A stretch of DNA of 9,503 bases from Pseudomonadota bacterium (GTDB lineage Bacteria; Pseudomonadota; Gammaproteobacteria; Xanthomonadales; Rhodanobacteraceae), in assembly GCA_018241165.1 (NCBI GenBank), contig JAFEEK010000493.1, positions 1-9,503 on the forward strand. Direction: 5' to 3'. The translations under genes and the position numbers were made by a program. Below are positions 1 to 6,862 of this stretch, piece by piece. A model generated the notes under the pieces. It was not told the DNA's origin. It searched no databases and saw only the letters and a list, made by a program, of their open reading frames with translations. Each line of letters starts with the position of its first letter. Position 1 is the first letter of the stretch.

Positions 1-600
1 AAAGGATTCGTGTTCGTGTCGGTCGACTATCCGATGCTGCCGGACGCCTCGCCGCTGCAGCAGGCCACTTTTGTCGCCAAGGCGTTGGCCGTGGCGCAGC
101 GCGACGCACCCAAGTGGGGCGGAGATCCGCATGCGTTCGTATTGATGGGACATTCGGCTGGCGCGCACCTGGTTTCCCTGATTTCAGCCGAACCTGCGCT
201 CGCGACTTCGCAGGGCGCAATGCCGTGGCTTGGCACGGTGGCGCTGGACAGCGCGGCATTCAATGTCACGACGATCATGCAGTCGCGCCATCCGGGCCTG
301 TACGACAATGCGTTCGGCAACGATCCGGCAGCGTGGTCTGCAGCTTCACCAATCACGCAATTGCATTCGCAAATCGCTCCGTTTCTCGCGGTGTGTTCGT
401 CGCGGCGCGCGGATTCGTGCGCACAGGCGCGGGCGTTTGTTGCGAAGGCGCAAGGATTCGGCAGTCGTGCGCAGGTATTGCCCGAGGATATGCGCCATGG
501 CGAGATCAACAAAATGCTGGGTGAGGCGGGCGATTACACAGCAGCCGTAGATGCGTTCCTGGCAAGCCTTGCTCCGGCATTGGCGACGCGCCTGCATTGA
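1..600 (+). CDS. alpha/beta-hydrolase fold esterase, 3' part (5' end outside window)
   Basis: The frame is open from base 1, and the 199 visible residues end at TGA 598-600. The segment VDYPML followed by GGDP and GHSAGAH is the usual core of small carboxylesterases (alpha/beta hydrolase fold 3, BD-FAE/kynurenine-formamidase-like). The serine codon at 154-156 inside GHSAG is the expected nucleophile, and the histidine at 496-498 in MRHGEIN near the C-terminus is the expected catalytic base. An aspartate in the RADSC segment (about 400-420) could be the acid, but that is less clear. The true start, the oxyanion HG motif and any signal peptide lie upstream of the window. A GTG at 10-12 is in frame but would cut into the conserved core strand, so it is not the start. 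The substrate cannot be told. The gene stops two bases before the CCA end of the opposing tRNA-Arg gene. Confidence 0.85.
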   Translation, partial: KGFVFVSVDYPMLPDASPLQQATFVAKALAVAQRDAPKWGGDPHAFVLMGHSAGAHLVSLISAEPALATSQGAMPWLGTVALDSAAFNVTTIMQSRHPGLYDNAFGNDPAAWSAASPITQLHSQIAPFLAVCSSRRADSCAQARAFVAKAQGFGSRAQVLPEDMRHGEINKMLGEAGDYTAAVDAFLASLAPALATRLH

Positions 601-602
601 CG

Positions 603-679
603 TGGCGACCCCGGCCCGATTCGAACGGGCGACCTCGCCCTTAGGAGGGGCGCGCTCTATCCAGCTGAGCTACGGGGTC
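603..679 (-). tRNA. tRNA-Arg (anticodon CCT)
   Basis: On the minus strand 77 nt fold as a full cloverleaf. The acceptor stem is GACCCCG/CGGGGTC, followed by TA at positions 8-9. The D stem is GCTC/GAGC, and the anticodon stem is CGCCC/GGGCG around the loop CTCCTAA. The T arm is GCCCG-TTCGAAT-CGGGC, the discriminator is G and the 3' CCA is encoded (603-605). Anticodon CCT reads AGG, a rare arginine codon in GC-rich genomes, so this is probably a single-copy minor tRNA. A hydrolase gene converges on its 3' end with a 2-bp gap. I see no 3' tRNA fragment elsewhere in the window that would mark an integrated element. Confidence 0.97.
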
Positions 680-714
680 GGCTTCAATCAATCGGCATCT
701 TCACGCACAGCGCG

Positions 715-720
715 ATTATC
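715..720 (-). promoter_or_regulatory. possible -10 element of the tRNA-Arg gene
   Basis: Read on the minus strand these bases are GATAAT, five of six matches to TATAAT, about 35 nt upstream of the mature tRNA 5' end. No good -35 hexamer is found at the usual distance; that position falls in the hairpin repeat at 726-749. The assignment rests only on the -10 match and on position. Confidence 0.3.
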
Positions 721-725
721 ACTCC

Positions 726-762
726 CCCTCTCCCGCCTGCGGGAGAGGGCGCGGGGTGAGGG
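726..762. repeat. REP-like palindromic intergenic repeat
   Basis: A perfect 11-bp inverted repeat (CCCTCTCCCGC at 726-736 and GCGGGAGAGGG at 739-749) with a two-base loop is followed by GCGGGGTGAGGG (751-762). From memory, this hairpin with a trailing GGGGTGAGGG is a dispersed intergenic repeat common in Xanthomonadales and some other proteobacteria. Only one copy lies in the window, so dispersion cannot be shown here. There is no T-tract on either side, so it is not an obvious intrinsic terminator. Confidence 0.75.
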
Positions 763-803
763 CATGCCTTGATTTTCGCACGGAACGGCCTAAGGTGTGC
801 GCC

Positions 804-819
804 TTGCGCGAACGCGCAA
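804..819. promoter_or_regulatory. 16-bp palindrome in the DUF1993 gene leader (possible operator)
   Basis: TTGCGCG-AA-CGCGCAA is a perfect 7-bp inverted repeat around two bases, ending 26 bp before the ATG at 846. Its place between a weak promoter-like TTGATT (769-774) and the ribosome binding site would suit a repressor site or an RNA hairpin in the leader. No known regulator is recognised. Confidence 0.35.
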
Positions 820-845
820 TCGCATTCCCACAACAAGGATCATCC

Positions 846-1352
846 ATGCAAGTCTCGATGTACGAAACCCTCGTTCCGGTCGCCAACCGCATGCTCGGCA
901 ACTTGTCCGTCATCCTCGACAAGGGCGCCGCATTCGCTGCGGCCAAGAAGATCGACGAAACCGTGCTGACCGGCGCGCGTCTGGCGCCGGACATGTTTGC
1001 GCTCACGCGCCAGGTGCAGATCGCCTGCGACATGATCAAGGGCGCTGCCGCGCGTCTTGGTGGCGTGGATGTGCCGTCGCACGAAGACAACGAAACCACG
1101 TTCGCGGAACTCAAGGCACGCGTGGCCAAGGTGCGCGATTTCGTCAACGGTATTCCGGCGGGGAATTTCGCCGGCAGCGAAAGCAAGGCCATCACCTTGA
1201 AAATGCGTCACGGCGACAAGCACTTCGACGCTGGTCTGGACTACTTGCGCTACTACGCGATGCCGAATTTCTACTTCCACATCACCACGACGTACAACAT
1301 CCTGCGCCACAATGGCGTGGAGTTGGGCAAGGCGGATTTTATCGGATCCTGA
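846..1352 (+). CDS. DUF1993 family protein (PF09351-like)
   Basis: This gene encodes 168 residues. The ATG at 846 is chosen because AAGGA (835-839) sits six bases upstream and because the family begins close to an 'M-Y-x-x-x-V/P' pattern (here MYETLVPVANRML, residues 5-17). Other family hallmarks are the ILDKG segment (23-27), the ARLAPDMF segment (44-51), and the C-terminal NFYFHITTTYNILRHNGV stretch (141-158) followed by GKADFIG. DUF1993 proteins are small helical, DinB-like cytoplasmic proteins of unknown function; the conserved histidines (H145, H155) could suggest a metal or ligand site, but that is conjecture. No signal peptide or membrane helix is visible. The gene stands alone, with a hairpin repeat and a palindrome upstream and a large palindrome downstream. 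A longer in-frame reading upstream runs through the REP repeat and is rejected. Confidence 0.88.
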   Translation: MQVSMYETLVPVANRMLGNLSVILDKGAAFAAAKKIDETVLTGARLAPDMFALTRQVQIACDMIKGAAARLGGVDVPSHEDNETTFAELKARVAKVRDFVNGIPAGNFAGSESKAITLKMRHGDKHFDAGLDYLRYYAMPNFYFHITTTYNILRHNGVELGKADFIGS

Positions 1353-1359
1353 CACAACC

Positions 1360-1378
1360 GACGGGCGCGTCATTTTTT
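1360..1378 (+). terminator. weak intrinsic-terminator candidate after the DUF1993 gene
   Basis: A short GACG/CGTC stem (1360-1363 and 1368-1371) with a GGCG loop is followed by A and six T (1373-1378), eight bases after the stop. The stem is only four base pairs, so termination would be inefficient unless the much larger hairpin that starts at 1379 contributes. Confidence 0.35.
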
Positions 1379-1522
1379 AAATACCTCTGAGGACCGTCGC
1401 GAGCGATGAGAATTTGCGGGCCGCCGGAGCGCAGGAACCGGAGTTTACTTGTGTGTAAATGAGGATTCCGAGCACCGCCGGCACGCAAATTATCGAGCGC
1501 AGCAGGTCAATCAGAGGTATTT
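1379..1522. repeat. 144-bp imperfect palindrome (large structured hairpin element)
   Basis: Both arms fold on each other over the whole length. The pairs are AAATACCTCTGA (1379-1390) with TCAGAGGTATTT (1511-1522); GACC with GGTC (1392-1395/1505-1508); GCG with CGC (1399-1401/1498-1500); CGAT with ATCG (1404-1407/1492-1495); AATTTGCG with CGCAAATT (1411-1418/1484-1491); two GC-rich blocks (1420-1427/1475-1482) around one C-C mismatch; GGAA with TTCC (1434-1437/1466-1469); and TTTAC with GTAAA (1444-1448/1455-1459) closing a TTGTGT loop. The breaks are mostly purine mismatches, plus a GAG bulge at 1408-1410. The outer right arm encodes the last three residues and stop of the peptidase gene (minus strand). 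Elements with a central TTTAC...GTAAATGAG are, as I recall, dispersed between genes in Xanthomonadales and Burkholderiales, but I cannot name a family with certainty. It lies between convergent genes and has no T-tract downstream on either strand. Confidence 0.75.
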
Positions 1523-3520
1523 CTGCATCCACCCCACCCAACGCCGGTACACATCCACCGTCTGCACGATATCGCGCGGGAAGTGCGAATCGGCGGGGTA
1601 GGCGTAGAACTGCACGTCGACGCCATTGTCGCGCAGGGCGTGATACCACTCGTAACTGTTGACCAGCGGCACGTTGTTGTCGCCCACATCGCCCATGATC
1701 AGGGTCGGCGCCTTCACGTTTGCAGCATTTTTAATCGGCGATTGATCGCGCCAGATATCGTGGTATTTCGCCGTCCACGGTGAGCCTCCGAAGAAATACA
1801 CGTCGCCCATCTGGTAATACGAGATGGTGTAGTCCATCACCCAGTCGGTCAGCGCGGCGCCTGACACCGCCGCCTTCCAGATGTCGTAATGGCCGGTGAG
1901 CCAGGTCGTCATGTAGCCGCCGTAGGACCAGCCGGAAACGCCGATCCGGTTCGCATCGACGAAGCCGAGTTTCTTGACCGCTTCCACGCCCGCCATCACG
2001 TCCTTGCCCGGGCCTTCGCCGGTATCGCGAAAGATCGCGTGCTGGTAGGCATCGCCCAGGTTCGTGCTGCCGCGGTAGTTCGGCTGGAATACGACGAAGC
2101 CCGGCGCGGCCAGTAGTTGCGTCAGTGGCGAGAAACGCAACGTAGAGCCAGATTCCGGCCCGCCGTGGATCTGCAGCACGAGCGGATATTTTTTGGACTT
2201 GTCGAAACCGGGTGGAAAGGTGAGCACGCCGTCGGCGGTGAAGCCGCCATCGGTCTGCCACTGGATCGACTCGCTGCGACCGAGATCGAGCTTGGCCGCG
2301 AACGCATTCACATCGGTCAATCGGCGCGGCTTGGCGCGCGTCGAATCCATCACGTACAACTCGGCCGGCTGCATGGAGGTCGCGCCGACAAAGGCGATGG
2401 CGCCGTGCGTCGAAACGCTCAACGCAGACGAAACCTGCACATCGCCAAGATCGAGCTGTTTCGCCTTGCCATCGACCGGCTGCTCCCAGATCACGGAGTC
2501 CGTGCCCAGTTCGCCAAACGTGAGCAGGGCCTTGCCACCGGGCAGCCATGCGTAGCCGTTGAAATTGCGCGCCAGCGCGGCGGTGGCGTCGTTGACTTTG
2601 CCGTTGTCGCTGACGTACACCGCGTTGCCGTTGTTCTGGTCGCCATTGCGCGAGCGCTGGAACGCAAAGCGATCGCTGTCCGGCGCGTAGGCGAACGCAG
2701 TTGCGCCCTGCGCATCGACCAACGTCTGCGGTTCGCCGCCATCGACGCTCACCGATGCAATCACGCTGCGGAACGACGGGCCCCAGTACGGCGATGGATA
2801 TTGCGTGAACACGATGCGCTTGCCGTCGTGGCTGAACACGAGCGGGGAAGGTTCATCCTGATCGTTCTTCAGACTGAACGCGCCATTGGTCAGTTGCTTC
2901 GCGTCGCCGCCCTTGGCCGACACGATCCACGCATGCGTCGAGGCAAGCGCTTCGCGTAGCAGGAAATGGCCGTCGGTGACCTGGAACGACTTGTTGTGTT
3001 CCTTGATCGCCTTTTCGTTGACCGGCGGATCTTCGCTCAAATATGCGATGCGCGTGCCGTCCGGGCTCCAGGTGAATTCGTCCACACCTTGTTTCGCATG
3101 CGTGATGCGCACGGCGTCGCCGCCATTCATCGGCATTACGAAAATCTGCGGCTTGTCGCCGTCGTCGTCCTTGCTGCCTTCGTCCTTGGACGAATCGGCT
3201 TTCGGCAAGGCGGCCTTCGCGATGAACGCGATGCGCGATCCGTCCGGCGACCAGCGCGGCGACGAGACGCCATCGCGCTCGAACGTCAGCACGCGTAGCG
3301 TTCCCGATTTGACATCGACCAGATCGAGTTCGTGCCTGGTCTTGTCGGTTTTCCAGTCCGGCGTCGAGCGCACCACGACGATGCATTTTCCGTCCGGCGA
3401 GAATTGCGGATCGCTCAAGGAGACGAGTTTGGCCACGTCGTCGAACGAAAACGATGTGGCGTTTGCGCCGAAGCCGATCGACATCAGCGCTGCACAGGCG
3501 AACAAGATTGCCGGTTTCAT
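1511..3520 (-). CDS. secreted S9-family peptidase (prolyl oligopeptidase/acylaminoacyl-peptidase type)
   Basis: This gene encodes 669 residues. The ATG at 3520 is preceded by AGAAGG (3528-3533) at seven bases and opens a clear Sec signal peptide: MKPAIL, a hydrophobic core to about residue 18, then A-N-A with likely cleavage after residue 21. Export to the periplasm or outside is therefore expected. Residues of about 35-290 contain repeated SPDG-type blades (41, 91, 152, 231, 280), which form the TolB/WD40-like propeller that gates the active site. The C-terminal hydrolase domain has GWSYGGYM with the nucleophile Ser532, Asp614 in GDNNVP and His646 in DSHFPRD, so the triad is complete. The family removes dipeptides or acylated residues from small peptides; DPP5/S9C-like is my best guess for the subgroup. 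An acidic low-complexity insert (about 107-123) lies in the propeller. The ATG overlaps the ppsA stop in ATGA, so it is the second gene of a coupled operon. The last codons lie in the palindrome 1379-1522. Confidence 0.92.
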   Translation of the reverse strand: MKPAILFACAALMSIGFGANATSFSFDDVAKLVSLSDPQFSPDGKCIVVVRSTPDWKTDKTRHELDLVDVKSGTLRVLTFERDGVSSPRWSPDGSRIAFIAKAALPKADSSKDEGSKDDDGDKPQIFVMPMNGGDAVRITHAKQGVDEFTWSPDGTRIAYLSEDPPVNEKAIKEHNKSFQVTDGHFLLREALASTHAWIVSAKGGDAKQLTNGAFSLKNDQDEPSPLVFSHDGKRIVFTQYPSPYWGPSFRSVIASVSVDGGEPQTLVDAQGATAFAYAPDSDRFAFQRSRNGDQNNGNAVYVSDNGKVNDATAALARNFNGYAWLPGGKALLTFGELGTDSVIWEQPVDGKAKQLDLGDVQVSSALSVSTHGAIAFVGATSMQPAELYVMDSTRAKPRRLTDVNAFAAKLDLGRSESIQWQTDGGFTADGVLTFPPGFDKSKKYPLVLQIHGGPESGSTLRFSPLTQLLAAPGFVVFQPNYRGSTNLGDAYQHAIFRDTGEGPGKDVMAGVEAVKKLGFVDANRIGVSGWSYGGYMTTWLTGHYDIWKAAVSGAALTDWVMDYTISYYQMGDVYFFGGSPWTAKYHDIWRDQSPIKNAANVKAPTLIMGDVGDNNVPLVNSYEWYHALRDNGVDVQFYAYPADSHFPRDIVQTVDVYRRWVGWMQKYL

Positions 3521-5889
3521 GCGTTTGCCTTCTTCTTCGCCAGCATCAACCAGGTATCGACCACGGTGTCCGGATTGAGCGATACCGATTCGATGCCTTG
3601 TTCCATCAGCCATTGCGCAAGGTCCGGATGATCGCTCGGACCTTGCCCGCAGATGCCGACGTACTTTCCCTTCTTCTTCGCGGTCTGGATCGCCATCGAC
3701 AGCATCTTCTTCACCGCCGGATCGCGTTCGTCGAACAGGTGCGCCACGATGCCGGAGTCGCGATCAAGGCCGAGCGTGAGCTGGGTGAGGTCGTTCGAAC
3801 CGATCGAGAAACCGTCGAAGATGTCGAGGAATTCGTCCGCGAGCAATGCATTCGACGGCACTTCGCACATCATGATGACCTTCAGCCCATGCTCGCCCTG
3901 CTTGAGTCCGAACTGTGCGAGCGTGTCGATCACCTTGCGGCCTTCGTCGAGCGTGCGCACGAACGGGATCATCACCCATGCGTTGGCCAGGCCCATTTCC
4001 TCACGCACCTTTTTCATCGCGCGGCATTCGAGCTCGAATGCGTCCTTGAAACTCGGATCGACGTAGCGCGACGCGCCGCGGAAGCCGAGCATCGGGTTTT
4101 CTTCGTGCGGCTCGTACTTCGCGCCGCCGATCAGGTTTGCGTATTCGTTGGTCTTGAAATCCGACAGGCGCACGATCACCGGATTCGGCGCGAACGCCGC
4201 AGTAATCGTGGCGATGCCTTCGGCGAGGCGGTTGACGTAGAACTCGACCGGATCTTCGTCGCCGATGCGCTCCTTTATCTTGCGTTTCGTCTGCGCATCC
4301 TGCTTGTCGAATTCGAGCAAGGCTTTCGGATGCAGGCCGATATGGCTGGCGATGATCATCTCCAGCCGCGCCAAACCAACGCCCGCATTCGGCAGCATGG
4401 CAAAGTCGAAGGCACGTTCGGGGTTGGCGACGTTCATCATGATCTTGAGCGGCGCCGGCGGCATCTTGCCCAAGTCCGCCGTGACCTTTTCGAATTCGAG
4501 CTTGCCGTCATAAATGAAGCCAGTGTCGCCTTCGGCACAGGAAACCGTGACCTGCGCGCCGTCGGGAATCGATTCCAGGCCGTTGCCGGAGCCGACCACG
4601 GCCGGCACGCCCAGCTCGCGCGCGATGATCGCGGCGTGGCAGGTGCGGCCGCCGCGGTTGGTGACGATGGCGGCGGCGCGTTTCATCACCGGTTCCCAGT
4701 CCGGGTCGGTCATGTCGGCGACAAGCACGTCGCCGGCCTGCACGCGGTTCATGTCGCGGATGCTGCGGATAACGCGCGCGGTGCCGGCGCCGATTTTCTG
4801 GCCGATGGCGCGACCTTCGGCCAACACCTTGCCTTTGGATTTGAGATGGAAACGTTCGATCTGCGTCGCGCGCGTGCGCGACTTCACGGTTTCCGGCCGC
4901 GCCTGCAAGATGTAAATCGTGCCGGTGTTGCCGTCCTTGCCCCATTCGATGTCCATCGGCCGGCCGTAGTGCTGCTCGATCACCAGCGCCTGTTTGGCCA
5001 GCTCGTGCACATCGGCATCGCTGATGCAGAACTTCGCGCGATCCGCCGCCGGAACATCTTCGATGCGTACGCGCTCGCCGGGCTTGCTCGAATACACCAT
5101 GCGCTGCTGCTTGGCGCCGGTCTGGCGGCGCAGGATCGCCGGCTTGCCGAGCTTCAGCGTCGGCTTGTAGACGTAGAACTCGTCGGGATTCACCGCGCCT
5201 TGCACGACCATCTCGCCCAAGCCATAACTTGCGGTCACGAACACCGCATCGCGGAATCCTGATTCGGTGTCGAGCGTGAACAGCACGCCCGAGGCGCCGA
5301 CATCCGAGCGCACCATCAGTTGCACGCCGGCGGACAGGAACACATCTTCGTGCTTGAAACCGTGGTGCACGCGGTAGGCAATCGCGCGATCGTTGTAGAG
5401 CGAAGCGAAAACTTCCTTGACCTTGTGGATCACGTCGTCTGCGCCGCAGACGTTGAGGAAGGTTTCCTGCTGGCCGGCGAAGGATGCGTCCGGCAAATCC
5501 TCGGCAGTCGCCGAAGATCGGACTGCGACAGCGATGTTGTCCGCTCCAGTTTTTTTGCACAGTGCGGCGTAAGCATCGCGCACCGCCTTGTCGAATTCCG
5601 GAATCAGCGGCGTATCGATCACCCACTGGCGGATTTCCCTTCCGGCCTTCGTCAGCGCGTCCACATCGTCGACATCGAGCGCGGCGAGCTTGTTCTGGAT
5701 GCGATCGGCAAGGCCCGATTGCGCGATGAATTGCTTGAAAGCCTCGGCCGTAGTCGCAAAGCCGCCCGGCACCGACACGCCGAGCTTGGCCAGATTGCCG
5801 ATCATCTCGCCGAGCGATGAGTTCTTGCCGCCGACCTTGCCGAGGTCGGACAGACGCAGTTCGTCGAGCCAAAGCACTAGGTCGCTCAA
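3517..5889 (-). CDS. ppsA: phosphoenolpyruvate synthase (pyruvate, water dikinase)
   Basis: This gene encodes 790 residues, close to the 792 of the E. coli enzyme. It converts pyruvate and ATP to PEP, AMP and phosphate, the entry step of gluconeogenesis from three-carbon compounds, in the cytoplasm. The N-terminal ATP-grasp domain begins with [11 protein letters not shown] (19-29). The swivelling phosphohistidine domain carries [15 protein letters not shown], with catalytic His418. The C-terminal PEP/pyruvate-binding barrel has [11 protein letters not shown] and [12 protein letters not shown], with catalytic Cys747. The start is TTG (5889-5887): GGAG (5899-5896) lies six bases before it, the protein begins [11 protein letters not shown] as the family does, and no ATG is nearby in frame. 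A GTG four codons later is the alternative. Thr416, two residues before the histidine, is the residue that PpsR phosphorylates in E. coli (Thr419 there), and ppsR lies divergently next door. The stop overlaps the start of the peptidase gene. Confidence 0.97.
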   Translation of the reverse strand: MSDLVLWLDELRLSDLGKVGGKNSSLGEMIGNLAKLGVSVPGGFATTAEAFKQFIAQSGLADRIQNKLAALDVDDVDALTKAGREIRQWVIDTPLIPEFDKAVRDAYAALCKKTGADNIAVAVRSSATAEDLPDASFAGQQETFLNVCGADDVIHKVKEVFASLYNDRAIAYRVHHGFKHEDVFLSAGVQLMVRSDVGASGVLFTLDTESGFRDAVFVTASYGLGEMVVQGAVNPDEFYVYKPTLKLGKPAILRRQTGAKQQRMVYSSKPGERVRIEDVPAADRAKFCISDADVHELAKQALVIEQHYGRPMDIEWGKDGNTGTIYILQARPETVKSRTRATQIERFHLKSKGKVLAEGRAIGQKIGAGTARVIRSIRDMNRVQAGDVLVADMTDPDWEPVMKRAAAIVTNRGGRTCHAAIIARELGVPAVVGSGNGLESIPDGAQVTVSCAEGDTGFIYDGKLEFEKVTADLGKMPPAPLKIMMNVANPERAFDFAMLPNAGVGLARLEMIIASHIGLHPKALLEFDKQDAQTKRKIKERIGDEDPVEFYVNRLAEGIATITAAFAPNPVIVRLSDFKTNEYANLIGGAKYEPHEENPMLGFRGASRYVDPSFKDAFELECRAMKKVREEMGLANAWVMIPFVRTLDEGRKVIDTLAQFGLKQGEHGLKVIMMCEVPSNALLADEFLDIFDGFSIGSNDLTQLTLGLDRDSGIVAHLFDERDPAVKKMLSMAIQTAKKKGKYVGICGQGPSDHPDLAQWLMEQGIESVSLNPDTVVDTWLMLAKKKANA

Positions 5890-5988
5890 GGGGATCTCCA
5901 GGAATTGGCCGGCACAGGGTGCGCCGGAAAACGCTAATTTTCGGGGTTTAGGCGCGGCGAAACAAGCGTGATCGCTTAAACTTGACCC
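5890..5988. promoter_or_regulatory. divergent ppsA/ppsR promoter region
   Basis: This 99-bp gap must hold the promoters of both genes. It contains AAGCG-TGAT-CGCTT (5964-5977), a 5-bp inverted repeat 11 bp before the ppsR ATG. In the ppsA leader it contains a CCGGC/GCCGG stem (5909-5913/5923-5927) just upstream of the ppsA ribosome binding site. AT-rich patches (TAATTTT at 5935-5941, TTAAA at 5976-5980) could be -10 regions, but no convincing -35/-10 pair stands out on either strand. The ppsR start has no visible Shine-Dalgarno sequence. A binding factor is not recognised. Confidence 0.45.
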
Positions 5989-6804
5989 ATGCACCGCCCC
6001 ATCTTCTTCGTCTCCGACGGCACCGGCATCACCGCCGAAACCATCGGCCATTCCGTGTTGACCCAGTTCGAGGGCATCGAATACGACACCGTTCGCATTC
6101 CCTTCGTCGACGACGAGGAAAAGGCGCACGGCGCGGCCGCGCGCATCCGCAATGTTTATGCAACCAGCGGCGTGCGGCCCGTGGTCGTCAACACCGTGGT
6201 CGATCCGGAACTGACCGAAATCCTTGCCACCAGCGGCGCGCTGATGCTGGACGTATTCGCGCCGTTCATCGCGCCGCTGGAAGCGGAACTTCGCACCAAG
6301 CGCTCGCCGCGCGTGGGCAAGGCGCATGGCATGGCCGATTTCGCCGAGTACGAGGCGCGCATCAACGCGACCAACTATGCGTTGACGCACGATGATGGCA
6401 TCGACGTGAACTACGCCGATTCCGACGTCATCCTCGTGGGCGTATCGCGCGTGGGCAAGACGCCGACCTGCCTGTACATGGCGCTGCATTACGGCGTGAA
6501 GGCGGCGAACTATCCACTGACCGAGGACGATCTCGACAAGCTCGAACTGCCCAAACGCCTGGTCCCGTTCCGCCAGCGGCTATACGGCCTGAGTATCGAC
6601 GCACAGCGCCTCGCCCAGGTGCGCGAGGCGCGCAAGCCCGGCAGCCGCTACGCGAAGATCGAACAGTGCCGTCGCGAGCTGGAACAGGCCGACAAACTCT
6701 TTCGCCGCGAGAACATTCCCGTGCAGAACACCACGCACACCTCGATCGAGGAAATCGCCAGCAAGATCCTGGCGCAGCTCGGGATCGAGAAGCACATGTT
6801 CTGA
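5989..6804 (+). CDS. ppsR: PEP synthase regulatory protein (bifunctional serine/threonine kinase and phosphorylase)
   Basis: This gene encodes 271 residues, the usual length for the family PF03618 (DUF299, kinase-PPPase). The protein begins [20 protein letters not shown], a hallmark N-terminus, and has the P-loop GVSRVGKT at residues 151-158 followed by PTCLYMA. The KLVPF-like segment ([13 protein letters not shown]) and the C-terminal [15 protein letters not shown] are also typical. In E. coli the enzyme inactivates PEP synthase by ADP-dependent phosphorylation of a threonine beside the catalytic histidine, and reactivates it by phosphate-dependent removal with release of pyrophosphate. The divergent ppsA next door supports PEP synthase, rather than the phosphate dikinase of other family members, as the target. 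The ATG at 5989 is the only sensible start; there is no clear ribosome binding site ahead of it. Confidence 0.96.
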   Translation: MHRPIFFVSDGTGITAETIGHSVLTQFEGIEYDTVRIPFVDDEEKAHGAAARIRNVYATSGVRPVVVNTVVDPELTEILATSGALMLDVFAPFIAPLEAELRTKRSPRVGKAHGMADFAEYEARINATNYALTHDDGIDVNYADSDVILVGVSRVGKTPTCLYMALHYGVKAANYPLTEDDLDKLELPKRLVPFRQRLYGLSIDAQRLAQVREARKPGSRYAKIEQCRRELEQADKLFRRENIPVQNTTHTSIEEIASKILAQLGIEKHMF

Positions 6805-6827
6805 GCCATCTCTCGCGAATGCCGGTC

Positions 6828-6857
6828 TTGACAGTACATATTTAGACTAGATACTAT
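6828..6857 (+). promoter_or_regulatory. promoter of the toxin-antitoxin operon
   Basis: TTGACA (6828-6833) is a perfect -35 hexamer. TACTAT (6852-6857, 18-bp spacing) is the best -10, with ATACTA at 17 bp as the alternative. Transcription would begin near 6863-6865, at the toxin ATG itself. The inverted repeat ATAC/GTAT (6851-6854/6861-6864) covers the -10 and the start codon, and AGTA/TACT (6833-6836/6852-6855) spans the spacer. Both are possible sites for autorepression by the antitoxin. Confidence 0.65.
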
Positions 6858-6862
6858 CGGGT

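Noticed and set aside
726..749. The 11-bp hairpin as an intrinsic terminator or as a CRISPR repeat
   Set aside because: There is no T-tract after it on either strand, and only one copy is present without spacers.
551..772. A 73-codon plus-strand frame across the tRNA
   Set aside because: It is antisense to a certain tRNA gene and ends in the palindromic repeat; peptides read across tRNAs in this way are a common annotation artefact.
756..845. A 30-residue N-terminal extension of the DUF1993 protein
   Set aside because: It runs through the REP-like repeat and the palindrome, and the ATG at 846 has the Shine-Dalgarno sequence and the family-like start.
3521..3613. A 31-residue N-terminal extension of the S9 peptidase
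   Set aside because: It overlaps the conserved end of ppsA and would bury the clear signal peptide that begins at the ATG at 3520.
3454..5262. A 602-codon open frame on the plus strand opposite ppsA
   Set aside because: It mirrors the codons of ppsA, is rich in Arg, His and Val with no recognisable domain, and has no ribosome binding site. It is a GC-driven antisense shadow.
5890..6489. Extension of ppsA upstream to an ATG at 6489
   Set aside because: This would add 200 residues antisense to ppsR with no family similarity. The family N-terminus begins exactly at the TTG with a good ribosome binding site.
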